Shown: positions 18,520-27,200 of the stretch, one piece after another | Numbering within the stretch: the first letter of the stretch is position 1 | Layout of the letters: every line of letters starts with the position of its first letter | From: Planctomycetota bacterium | GTDB lineage: Bacteria; Planctomycetota; Phycisphaerae; UBA1845; UTPLA1 | Assembly: GCA_015654675.1 (NCBI GenBank) | Contig: JAATGM010000005.1 | Span: forward strand, 1-64,000 | Direction: 5' to 3' | Length of the DNA: 64,000 bases | The notes under the pieces: model-generated | The model's database searches: none | Told to the model about the DNA's origin: nothing | The model's input: the letters and a program-made list of their open reading frames with translations, nothing else | Translations under genes and position numbers: made by a program

Positions 18520-19455
18520 ATGAAGTCCTTTGCCCGCGCCCGCGCCTGTTCGTCCATCGGAAACGTCGGCTATGGCTTTGACGTCTTCGGTCTCGCCGTG
18601 GACATCGCCGCCGACGAAGTCGAAATCACTCCCGGCCCGCCCGGCCTTCACCTCACCATCACCGGCCGCGACGCCGAAAACATCCCCACCGACCCCGACG
18701 CCAACTCCGCCGGCCGCGCCGTGCTAGCCCTGCTGGCCAAAGCCGGGATCGCGCCGGCGTTCAATCTCCGAATCAACAAAGGCACGCGCAGCGGCAGCGG
18801 CCTCGGCTCCAGCGCCGCCAGCGCCGCCGCAGCCGTTGTCGCCGCCGACGCGCTCCTCGAACTCAACCTCTCGCGCACCGACCTGACCCTGCTCGCTGCC
18901 GAAGGCGAACGCGCCTCGGCCGGCGCAGCCCACACGGATAATGTCGCCGCCGCCATCCACGGCGGCTTCGTCATCTTCAGCAATGAATCGCCTCCGCGCG
19001 TCGCAACCGTGACGCCGCCCGCGACGCTTCGCATCGTCCTCGCGCTGCCTGCGACTCGTGTTAACACAAAAGATGCCCGCGCCGTGCTGCCCCAATCCGT
19101 CACGGTTCCCGAGTACTCTCGCGGCGCGGCCCGCGCCGCCCTCTCCGCACTCGCCCTCGCCAACGCCGACATCGCCGCGTTCGGAAGCTGTCTTGAAGGA
19201 TCGATCTTCGAAGCGGCCCGCACCAAACTCGTCCCCGGCTTCGCCGCCGCTTGCGCCGCCTCCCGCAACGCCGGCGCGCTCGGTTGTGTCATGAGCGGTG
19301 CCGGTCCGACCACCGCCGCCATCTGCCGCGCCGACCAGGATGCCGCCGCCATCGCCGCCGCGCTCAAGGCCGGTTTCGCCTCCGCGAAGATCGACGCCGA
19401 AACCTTCATCGCCCGCTCCGGTCCGCCGGCCGCCGTCATCGAGGCCCGGCCATGA
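18520..19455 (+). CDS. thrB: Homoserine kinase
   Basis: 311 residues from ATG 18520. It is a GHMP-family kinase: N-terminal ACSSIGNVGYGFDVFGLAV, ATP-binding motif GSGLGSSAAS (residues 92-101), HTDNVAAAIHGGF, and C-terminal GCVMSGAGPTTAAI. It phosphorylates homoserine for threonine synthesis in the cytoplasm. It is the first gene of a four-gene unit, and its stop overlaps the next start by 4 bases (ATGA). No leader-peptide attenuator or riboswitch was recognised in the 144-base divergent region upstream. Confidence 0.93.
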   Translation: MKSFARARACSSIGNVGYGFDVFGLAVDIAADEVEITPGPPGLHLTITGRDAENIPTDPDANSAGRAVLALLAKAGIAPAFNLRINKGTRSGSGLGSSAASAAAAVVAADALLELNLSRTDLTLLAAEGERASAGAAHTDNVAAAIHGGFVIFSNESPPRVATVTPPATLRIVLALPATRVNTKDARAVLPQSVTVPEYSRGAARAALSALALANADIAAFGSCLEGSIFEAARTKLVPGFAAACAASRNAGALGCVMSGAGPTTAAICRADQDAAAIAAALKAGFASAKIDAETFIARSGPPAAVIEARP

Positions 19456-20627
19456 CCCAGCAGTGCATTCAGTGCAAGGCCCGCTATCCGCTGACGCAGG
19501 TCCTCTACACTTGCGCCGCCTGCAACGACCTGCTCGAAATCATCTCCGACGCCCCCGCGCGCAACGATTTCGGCGGAGCCGGCGTCTGGCGCTATGCCCC
19601 GCTCCTACCCGCTGACTCGCGCCGCGCCGTCACGCTCGGCGAAGGCGCCACCGGTCTGCACCGCTGCGATCGCCTCGCCGCCGAACTCGGTCTCGCCGCA
19701 CTGCATGTCAAGAACGAAGGCGAAAACCCCACTGGATCCTTCAAAGACCGCGGCATGACCGTCGGCATGACCCACGCCCGCACCCTCGGCGTTCAGTCCG
19801 TCGCCTGCGCCTCCACCGGCAATACCTCGGCCGCTCTGGCTGCCTACGCCGCTCGCGCCGGGCTCCGCGCCGTCGTGCTCATCCCCGGTGGCAAGGTCGC
19901 CCTCGGTAAACTTGCCCAGGCCATTGTCCACAACGCCCGCATCGTTCAGATCAACGGCAACTTCGACGACGCCATGCGCCTCGTGCACGAGCTTTCGTCT
20001 TCAAACGCCGGCGTTTACCTGCTCAACTCGATCAACCCCTTCCGCCTCGAAGGCCAGAAAACCGCCGCCTTCGAAATCTGCGAAGCCCTCGGCGACGCCC
20101 CCGAAACACTCGTCCTCCCGCTCGGCAACGCCGGCAACATCAGCGCCTACTGGAAGGGCTTCCGCGAGTTTCGCGCAGCCGGCCTCATCAAGCGACTCCC
20201 GCGCATGATCGGCGTTCAGGCCGCTGGCGCTGCCCCCATCGCCGAGTTCCTCCGCGGCCAGCGCACCGACTGCCGAATGGACGACCCCAACACGATCGCC
20301 ACCGCCATCCGCATCGGCGCGCCCGTCAGTTGGAAAAAAGCCCTCGCCGCCATTCGTGATTCCGGCGGCGACGCAGTCACCGTTACCGACGACGAAATCC
20401 TCGCCGCCCAGCGAAAGCTCGCCGCCACCGAAGGCCTCTTCGTCGAGCCAAGCTCGGCCGCCCCGATCGCCTGGCTCCTTCGCGAAAAACCCCAAATCGC
20501 CGGCCCAGTGGTCGCCGTAGCCACCGGCAACGGCCTGAAAGATCCGGACGCCGTCCTCTCCGCCAAGCCCGTGCTGCTCCAATCCGAAGCAACCATGGAC
20601 GGACTTCGCCGCGTGCTGGAGCTCTGA
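19452..20627 (+). CDS. thrC: Threonine synthase
   Basis: 391 residues from ATG 19452, overlapping thrB. A fold-type II PLP enzyme: the PLP lysine is K98 in NPTGSFKDRGM, and the ACASTGNTSAALAAYAA and LPLGNAGNISAYWKGF blocks bind substrate and phosphate. The N-terminus has a small Cys pair cluster (C5, C8, C21, C24) typical of the short zinc-ribbon-like start in this subgroup. It converts O-phosphohomoserine to threonine. It is coupled by TGATG to the next gene. Confidence 0.93.
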   Translation: MTQQCIQCKARYPLTQVLYTCAACNDLLEIISDAPARNDFGGAGVWRYAPLLPADSRRAVTLGEGATGLHRCDRLAAELGLAALHVKNEGENPTGSFKDRGMTVGMTHARTLGVQSVACASTGNTSAALAAYAARAGLRAVVLIPGGKVALGKLAQAIVHNARIVQINGNFDDAMRLVHELSSSNAGVYLLNSINPFRLEGQKTAAFEICEALGDAPETLVLPLGNAGNISAYWKGFREFRAAGLIKRLPRMIGVQAAGAAPIAEFLRGQRTDCRMDDPNTIATAIRIGAPVSWKKALAAIRDSGGDAVTVTDDEILAAQRKLAATEGLFVEPSSAAPIAWLLREKPQIAGPVVAVATGNGLKDPDAVLSAKPVLLQSEATMDGLRRVLEL

Positions 20628-21646
20628 TGCGAATCTTCCTCGCTGGCTTCGGAGTCGTCGGGCGGGCACTCGCCACTGCCCTCGAACAGCGCGCCGAAGA
20701 ACTCTACACCAGTGTCGGCCTCCAGCCCCGGCTCGTCGGCGTCCTCGACCGCGGCGGCGGTGCGGTTTCTGAAACGGGCCTATCAGCCGCCGCGCTCTGC
20801 GAGGCAAAAGACAAGCACGGCACGATCGCAGCCGTCAGCGGACACGGCCTTAAATCCCCCGACCCCGATCAGACCATCGCCGATAGCGACGCCGACGTTC
20901 TCGTCGTCGCGACCCCCAGCACGCTCTCGAACCCGACGCCCGCGATCAACCTCCTCAAGGCCGGCTTCCGCAATGGCATGCATTGCGTCAGCGTCAACAA
21001 AGCTCCGCTGGCCCTCGCCATGCCCGCACTCATCGAACTCGCCCGCTACAACCGCCGCGAGTTTCGCTTCAGCGGAACCGTCGGCGCCGGCACGCCCGTC
21101 CTCGCCTGGGCCCGCGAATGCGCCAAAGGCGAGCCGATTGCCCGCATCCGCGCCGTCCTCAACGGCACTACCAACTTCATCCTCTGGAAGATGGCCCAGG
21201 AACGCACGCCCTACGAAGCCGCCCTCGCCGAGGCCCAGAGGCTCGGCTTCGCCGAAACCGATCCATCCACCGACGTCGATGGCATCGACACCGCCACCAA
21301 AATCGTCATCCTCACCAACTACGTCCTCAATCGCCCCTGCCGGCTCGCCGACGTCGCTATCAAAGGCATCCGCACCGTCACGCCGCACGACATCCACGCC
21401 GCCCGCGAGCGCGGCCAGGTCATCAAGCTGATTGGAGAAATCGGCGACACACTCTCCGTCTCGCCGCAGGCAGTCGACGCCGCCGGCGATCTCAACGTCC
21501 CCTCCAGCATCAACGCCGTCACGCTGACGCTCCGCGGCGGCTCCGAAATCTCGCTCCGCGGCCGCGGCGCGGGCGGACCCGAAACCGCCACCGCCATCCT
21601 CCGCGACCTCATCGACATCTGGCAGATCATGGGAACCCACGCATGA
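20627..21646 (+). CDS. hom: Homoserine dehydrogenase (short, no ACT domain)
   Basis: 339 residues. The NAD(P)-binding motif is GFGVVGRAL (from residue 7). The catalytic part shows SVNKAPLAL, RAVLNGTTNFILWKM and the substrate block TDPSTDVDGIDTATKIVIL. It reduces aspartate semialdehyde to homoserine. It ends after the catalytic domain and lacks the C-terminal ACT domain of many family members, so feedback control would have to act elsewhere in the operon. The start overlaps thrC by one base (TGATG) and the stop overlaps lysC by ATGA. Confidence 0.93.
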   Translation: MRIFLAGFGVVGRALATALEQRAEELYTSVGLQPRLVGVLDRGGGAVSETGLSAAALCEAKDKHGTIAAVSGHGLKSPDPDQTIADSDADVLVVATPSTLSNPTPAINLLKAGFRNGMHCVSVNKAPLALAMPALIELARYNRREFRFSGTVGAGTPVLAWARECAKGEPIARIRAVLNGTTNFILWKMAQERTPYEAALAEAQRLGFAETDPSTDVDGIDTATKIVILTNYVLNRPCRLADVAIKGIRTVTPHDIHAARERGQVIKLIGEIGDTLSVSPQAVDAAGDLNVPSSINAVTLTLRGGSEISLRGRGAGGPETATAILRDLIDIWQIMGTHA

Positions 21647-23004
21647 CCCTCGTTATGAAATTCGGCGGCACCTCCATGGGCGATGCCGACCGCATCCGTT
21701 GCTGTGCCGATCTCGTCCACAAACACGGAGGCGGCCGCTCCGTCGTCGCCGTCGTCTCTGCCATGTCCGGTACCACCGACGTCCTCCTTGAACTCGCCTC
21801 CGCCGCGGCCGCTGGCAACCGCGCCGTCTCCCACAAGCTCCTCGGCGACCTCCGCGCCCGCCACGAGGAAGCGGCCCGCACCCTCGGCGCGAACGCCACC
21901 GTCGCCATCACGGCCCTGCTCGACAAGCTCGACGCACTCATCGCTGGCCTCACCGCCGTCGGCGAACTCACTGCCCGCTCGCGCGACGCCGTCGTCTCAT
22001 TCGGCGAACGGCTCGCAGTCATTCTCATGGGCGCCGCTCTCGGCTGCCCCGCCCTCACTGGCCACGAAGCCGGTATCGTCACCAACGACGAGTTCGGCGA
22101 AGCCGAACCCCTTATGGACCTCACCCTCTTCCAGCTCCGCCAGACCCTCGAACCGCTCCTTGCAACCTCCAAGCGTGTCGCCGTCACCGGTTTCATCGCC
22201 GGAACGCAGCACGGCGTGATCTCCACGCTGGGCCGCGGCGGCTCCGATTACACCGCCACCCTCATCGGCGCCGCCCTCAAACCCGACGAAATCTGGATCT
22301 GGTCCGACGTCGACGGTCTCATGACCGCCAACCCCAAAGTCGTCCCAGCCGCGCGGCTACTCGAGTCCATAACCTTCGCCGAAGCCATCGAGATGGGCTG
22401 GTTCGGCGCGAAGTCCATGCACCCGCGCGCCCTCGAACCGGCCGCCACTCACCGCATCCCAGTCCGCATGCGCTCCACCTTTAATCCCGAGTGTCCCGGA
22501 ACGCTCATCACGGACGCCGCCACCAGCAATCGCGTCGTCCGCTCCGTCCTTTCTGTCCAGAATGCCGCCCTCGTCACCATCTCCGGAGCGACCATGGTCG
22601 GTCGCCCCGGCACCGCCGCCCGCATTTTTGATGCCCTCGCCCGCCGCGGCGTCAACATCCTCATGATTTCGCAAAGCGTCTCCGAAGCCGGAATCTCACT
22701 GGTCGTCTCCGGCTCGCAGCTCGACCGCGCCCGCGCCGCACTCGACGCCCAGCTCGTCCGCACCGGCGTCGCCCGCGAACTCTCCGTCGAGCCCAGCATG
22801 ACCGTCGTCGCGGTCGTTGGATCGGGAATGCGCGGCACCCCCGGCGTGGCCGCCCGCGTCTTTGGCGCCATCGCGAAGAACGGCATCAACGTCTCCGCCA
22901 TCGCCCAGGGCTCCTCCGAACTCAGCATCAGCTTCGTCGTCCACGCTGAATCCGGCCACAGGGCCGTGCAGACGCTGCACTCCGAATTCGGTCTGGATCA
23001 ATGA
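21643..23004 (+). CDS. lysC: Aspartate kinase
   Basis: 453 residues from ATG 21643, overlapping hom by 4 bases; the much longer frame from 20983 lies within hom and is rejected. The amino-acid kinase domain begins VMKFGGTSMGDADRI and includes GRGGSDYTATLIGAAL and DVDGLMTANPKVVP. Two C-terminal ACT domains follow (about residues 310-375 and 385-453; SGATMVGRPGTAARIFDAL, GSGMRGTPGVAARVFGAI), giving feedback inhibition by lysine and/or threonine. It catalyses the first step of the aspartate pathway and is the last gene of thrB-thrC-hom-lysC. Confidence 0.93.
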   Translation: MTLVMKFGGTSMGDADRIRCCADLVHKHGGGRSVVAVVSAMSGTTDVLLELASAAAAGNRAVSHKLLGDLRARHEEAARTLGANATVAITALLDKLDALIAGLTAVGELTARSRDAVVSFGERLAVILMGAALGCPALTGHEAGIVTNDEFGEAEPLMDLTLFQLRQTLEPLLATSKRVAVTGFIAGTQHGVISTLGRGGSDYTATLIGAALKPDEIWIWSDVDGLMTANPKVVPAARLLESITFAEAIEMGWFGAKSMHPRALEPAATHRIPVRMRSTFNPECPGTLITDAATSNRVVRSVLSVQNAALVTISGATMVGRPGTAARIFDALARRGVNILMISQSVSEAGISLVVSGSQLDRARAALDAQLVRTGVARELSVEPSMTVVAVVGSGMRGTPGVAARVFGAIAKNGINVSAIAQGSSELSISFVVHAESGHRAVQTLHSEFGLDQ

Positions 23005-23094
23005 CCCCAGGTCTTCGCGGAAATCGCCCAAACGCGAAGTTGACCACTGCACGCTAGAATGGATTGTTGAATTGTCAGCCCAACGGAGGCAGCC

Positions 23095-23367
23095 ATGGCG
23101 AAAGCCAGTGTCGATCCCGCCGAATTACGCCGCTTCGCACGCGACCTCGCGCGCTTCAACCAGGACCTGCAGGCCCTGCTCGCCGGTCTTAACTCACGCA
23201 TGCGTGAGCTTGAAAAGTCCTGGCGCGACCAGGAACAAATCAAGTTCAAGGATGAATTCGAGCAGACTGTGAAAGCCATGTCTCGCTTTTCCGGCTCCAC
23301 CGAAAAGCACATCGGCTTCCTCCAGCAACGCGCCGGCCACATCGAAGACTACCTCCAGCAGCATTGA
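23095..23367 (+). CDS. WXG100-like (EsxA-type) small protein
   Basis: 90 residues from an ATG with a CGGAGG site. The predicted helix-turn-helix hairpin has W43-R44-D45 at the turn in place of WXG, followed by Phe at W+8 and W+12. WXG100 proteins are small helical dimers exported by type VII secretion ATPases. No canonical C-terminal YxxxD/E export motif is present; the protein ends in EDYLQQH. It opens the unit that includes another W-R-D protein and an FtsK/EccC-like ATPase. A TAGAAT at 23055 could be the -10 box, but the -35 spacing is poor. Confidence 0.75.
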   Translation: MAKASVDPAELRRFARDLARFNQDLQALLAGLNSRMRELEKSWRDQEQIKFKDEFEQTVKAMSRFSGSTEKHIGFLQQRAGHIEDYLQQH

Positions 23368-23376
23368 GAAACCGAC

Positions 23377-23970
23377 ATGAGCGAACATGCTTCCATCGAC
23401 TCATTCGAAGCCCTCAGCCGGCTGCGCGTCGCCCTCTGCAAGGTGGCCGACGTCCTCGGCTCCGCAACTGACGAGGTCGATGCCGAACTGCGCCGCGAAG
23501 GCGAGTGGCTACGCTCGGTTCAAGGCAATCATTGGAAGGCGGAAGCCGTAAAGCGCGCCGAACTCCTCACGCGCGCCAAGGCCGCGCTTGCACAAAAGCA
23601 GTGGAGCTCCGGCAAAATGGGAAGCCAGTCCACCTGCATCGACGAAAAGAAAGATGTCGCCCGCGCCCAACAGCGACTCGAAGAGGCCGAACGAAAACAG
23701 TTGAGCGTCCGACGCTGGAACGTTCGCCTCGAACGCGAAGTTCTCAATTATGGCGCGGTCTCCGGCCGGCTGGGTGAAGCCCGCACCAAGGACATCGCCA
23801 AGGCAGTCTCGCTCCTCGACAATATGCTGGTCGCCCTCGAAGCGTACGCTGGCAAGCTTTCCCGCGATCATGAACGTTCAACGGCCAGCGCGGGTTCGGT
23901 TTCGCTGCCTCCGGCGCCAACCGATCCCCAGAACGAGGCCGAAGAAAACGAAGGGCGGGCATCCCAATGA
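23377..23970 (+). CDS. Coiled-coil protein of a type VII-like locus
   Basis: 197 residues, 9 bases after the WXG100-like stop. It is largely helical with heptad-like charge patterns (KKDVARAQQRLEEAERKQLSVRRWN; AKAVSLLDNMLVALEAYAGKLSRDHE) and an acidic, Pro-rich unstructured tail. There is no signal peptide or membrane segment. The family was not recognised. Its position between two W-R-D proteins and overlap with the next start (ATGA) suggest a substrate, chaperone or scaffold of the same machine. Confidence 0.7.
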   Translation: MSEHASIDSFEALSRLRVALCKVADVLGSATDEVDAELRREGEWLRSVQGNHWKAEAVKRAELLTRAKAALAQKQWSSGKMGSQSTCIDEKKDVARAQQRLEEAERKQLSVRRWNVRLEREVLNYGAVSGRLGEARTKDIAKAVSLLDNMLVALEAYAGKLSRDHERSTASAGSVSLPPAPTDPQNEAEENEGRASQ

Positions 23971-24179
23971 GTGTCAGCGGCGGATTGGGCAAACTGAAGC
24001 AGGCCGCGAAGACGCTCCGTCTGGAATGGGATGAAGCCCGGTCCGCCTGGCGCGACGAAAATGCGACGCGTTTTGAGAAAGATTTCCTGATTCCGCTTCT
24101 GACCCAGCTGCACGACGCGGAAACAACCATTGCCCACCTGGACACCACCCTGTACGAAATGCACCGCGATTGCGACTGA
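23967..24179 (+). CDS. Short WXG100-like protein
   Basis: 70 residues, starting inside the previous stop (ATGA). W28-R29-D30 followed by Phe at W+8 and W+12 reproduces the spacing of the 90-residue protein at 23095, so the two appear to be paralogues or partners; here the first helix is shorter. It has no export tail motif. It lies 55 bases before the ATPase start. A heterodimer with the 23095 product, like EsxA-EsxB, is a reasonable inference. Confidence 0.65.
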   Translation: MSVSGGLGKLKQAAKTLRLEWDEARSAWRDENATRFEKDFLIPLLTQLHDAETTIAHLDTTLYEMHRDCD

Positions 24180-24234
24180 CCGCCGTCCAGCTCATATTCA
24201 CATCAAGGATCGATTCACGGAGCCCTTCATTCAG

Positions 24235-27200
24235 ATGCCGGACAAACCCAATCGTGACAATCCATCGGACAGTCCGGACCTGACCGCCAATTTCCTGGAT
24301 ATCCAGCGGGCCGGACTCCAGGCAATCATCAGTCTTTCAACAGATTCCATCGGTCCGGTCGAATCAGACGCCGCCGATCGCCTCCACCGCGCCGTTTCGG
24401 AGGCCGAAGGCGCGCTCCGTTCCCGCCTCGCCGAAATCGAATCGCGGACCAAAGCCGACCTCGCCAACGCCGAACAACTCCACGAACAACAGCGGACGAC
24501 CGCCGAAACAGAGCACCAGACCGCCGTTACCTCTCTCGCGAAAAAGAATCTCGCCGACCGCGAGCGCCTCATCCGCAACGCCCGCCAATACGAAGCCGGC
24601 CTCGATCATCAGATGCAGGATCAGTTCCTGCTCGCCGACACTGTCGCGCAAGCCGCCTGCGATCGCCTCCGCAAGGAACACCGCGCCTTTGAACGTCAGG
24701 CCGAAGCCGACCTCAAAAAGCTCGAAGAACTCAAGGCCCACGCCGAGTGGTTTGTTCACAACTCGAAAATCGCCGAACCCGCTGACTCGGCGTTGCCCAC
24801 GCCAACCGAGTCCGCCACCCCCGAAGCCGCTGGCAGCTCACCGAAACATACTCGCCACATGCAGCTCGCTGCTCAGCACCTCGAATCGCTCGAGCACCTC
24901 GTCGAAACAGGCCGTCTTCGCGGCGGCCGCATCTATGCGACAGCCGCCATTCTCGCCTTGCTCGTCGCCGCGGGTTTTATCACGCTCGTTGGTCTCAAGC
25001 TCCCGGGGGCGCCGCCGCTAATCATTGCGTTACCTGCAACGTTGATCATCGCCGGCATATTCGCGGCACTCGCAAGTTGGACTATGCGACGCCGTCACCG
25101 CACCCAGCTACTAGCCGGATACCTGCCGTTCGCCGCCGAAGTTGCGGCCGCTCGCCGCGAGTTCGATCTCTACGCGACCGCCGTGCGTGCGCGGCACGCC
25201 CAAGCCGAATCTATCGCCGCCAAAACTCGTCGCGACAACCCCGAAAAAGTGACCCTCAAGCGAAAGATCACGGCCCTTGTCGCCGAGATGCGGCAACGCC
25301 AGACCCAGTCCCTCGCCGAACTCGAATCCAGCCAGAGTCGGCAACTATTGGAAATCGAACAGCGCCGCGACGCCGCACTGGCCGCCGCCGAAACCGAATT
25401 CCTCAAGCGCCGCGACGCAATTCGCGCAGCCGCCGAGCGCGATTCGGCCACCGCGCGCGATGAACATCGATTGCGGATGGGCGATGCCGAATCGCGCGGC
25501 CGCACCGACCAGGCGCAGTTGGACTCGACATGGAAAGCCGGCTCGGCGCAGATCAGCCAACTCCTCGACGCCGGTGATCGCATCCGTCCCGAGCCCGAGG
25601 CGCCGTGGCAGCCGCGCCCGGCGGCCGCCGATGAGTTCACCGCACTGATCCCATTTGGTCGCTGGCAGCTCAATCTTCCGCAACGCCAGGCCGAGTCCCT
25701 GCAGCAAGGCGCCGCGCATGCGGTGACCGATTCCACTCCGGCCGTCCTCGCCGTCCCACAGTATTGCTCGCTCCTCATTCAGACCGACCGTGCCGGCCGC
25801 AATCAGGCCATCGACGCCCTGCGCGTCATCATGCTTCGCTTGCTCACCACGCTGCCGCCCGGCCGCGTCCGCTTCACCATCGTCGATCCGCTCGGCCTCG
25901 GAGAAAGTTTTGCCGGCTTCATGCACCTGGCTGACTACGAAGAAGCCCTGGTGGGCGGAAGAATCTGGACCGACCCCGAACAGATCGAAGCCCGCCTCAC
26001 CGAACTCACCAGCCACATGGAAAACGTCATTCAGAAATACCTTCGCAATGAGTTCCCTTCGATTGACGCCTACAACCGTCAGGCCGGGCAGTTGGCCGAG
26101 CCCTATCGCTTCCTCGTCGTCGCCGATTTCCCCGCCAACTTCACCGAAAACGCCGTGCGTCGCTTCAGCAGCATCATCAGCAGCGGACCGCGCTGCGGCG
26201 TCTTCACGCTTGTGATGCAGGACAAGCGCCTCAAACTGCCGCCTGAGATTTCACTGGAGGACCTCGCGGCCGGTCGCCTGCACCTCATACACGACAACCA
26301 GACCTGGCGCGCCGAAGACCCCGTTCGTCGCAAGTTTTCCCTCCAGATCGATACGCCGCCCGCGGAAGACGAACTGACGCGCCTCATGCACGACGTCGGC
26401 CGGAGCGCCAAGAACGCCTTCCATGTCGAACTACCCTTCGACAGCATTGTGCCGTCAGCCGAGCAGCGCTGGTCGCGCAGCGCGGCCGAAGATCTGGTGA
26501 TTCCCATCGGACATGCCGGCGCCGTTCGACTGCAATACTTCAACATGGGTCGCGGGCTCGCGCAGCACTCGCTCATTGCCGGAAAGACCGGTTCCGGAAA
26601 ATCCACGCTGCTGCACGTCATCATCACCAACCTCGCCCTCTGGTATCGCCCGGACGAAGTCGAGCTCTACCTCATCGACTTCAAGAAAGGCGTCGAATTC
26701 AAAACCTATGTCACCCACGCCCTGCCGCACGCCCGCGCGATCGCCATCGAAAGCGACCGCGAGTTCGGCGTCAGCGTCCTTCAACGCCTCGACGCGGAGA
26801 TGACCCGCCGCGGCGACCTGTTCCGCGCGGCCGGTGTGCAGGATTTGCCCGCCTACCGCGAGGCCGCGCGCCAGCCCCTGCCGCGGACCGTCCTGCTCGT
26901 CGACGAGTTCCAGATCTTCTTCGCCGAAGACGACCGGCTCTCGCAGGAAGCCGCCGTCCTGCTCGATCGTCTTGTTCGCCAGGGCCGCGCCTTTGGAATC
27001 CATGTCGTGCTCGGTTCGCAGACGCTGGCCGGAACCGCTGGCCTCGCCCGCAGCACCATGGGGCAGATGGCCATCCGCATCGCTCTGCAATGCTCGGAGG
27101 CCGATTCGCAGCTCATCCTCGACGACACAAACGTCGCCGCCCGGCTGCTCGCGCGGCCCGGCGAGGCCATCTACAACGACGCCGGCGGACTGGTCGCCGG

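Noticed and set aside
20783..21640. 285-codon minus-strand frame over hom
   Set aside because: Antisense shadow of a conserved gene inside a tightly overlapping plus-strand operon.
24130..24234. Upstream extension of the FtsK-like ATPase
   Set aside because: It overlaps the small WXG-like gene, and the extra residues are unlike the family. ATG 24235 is preferred.
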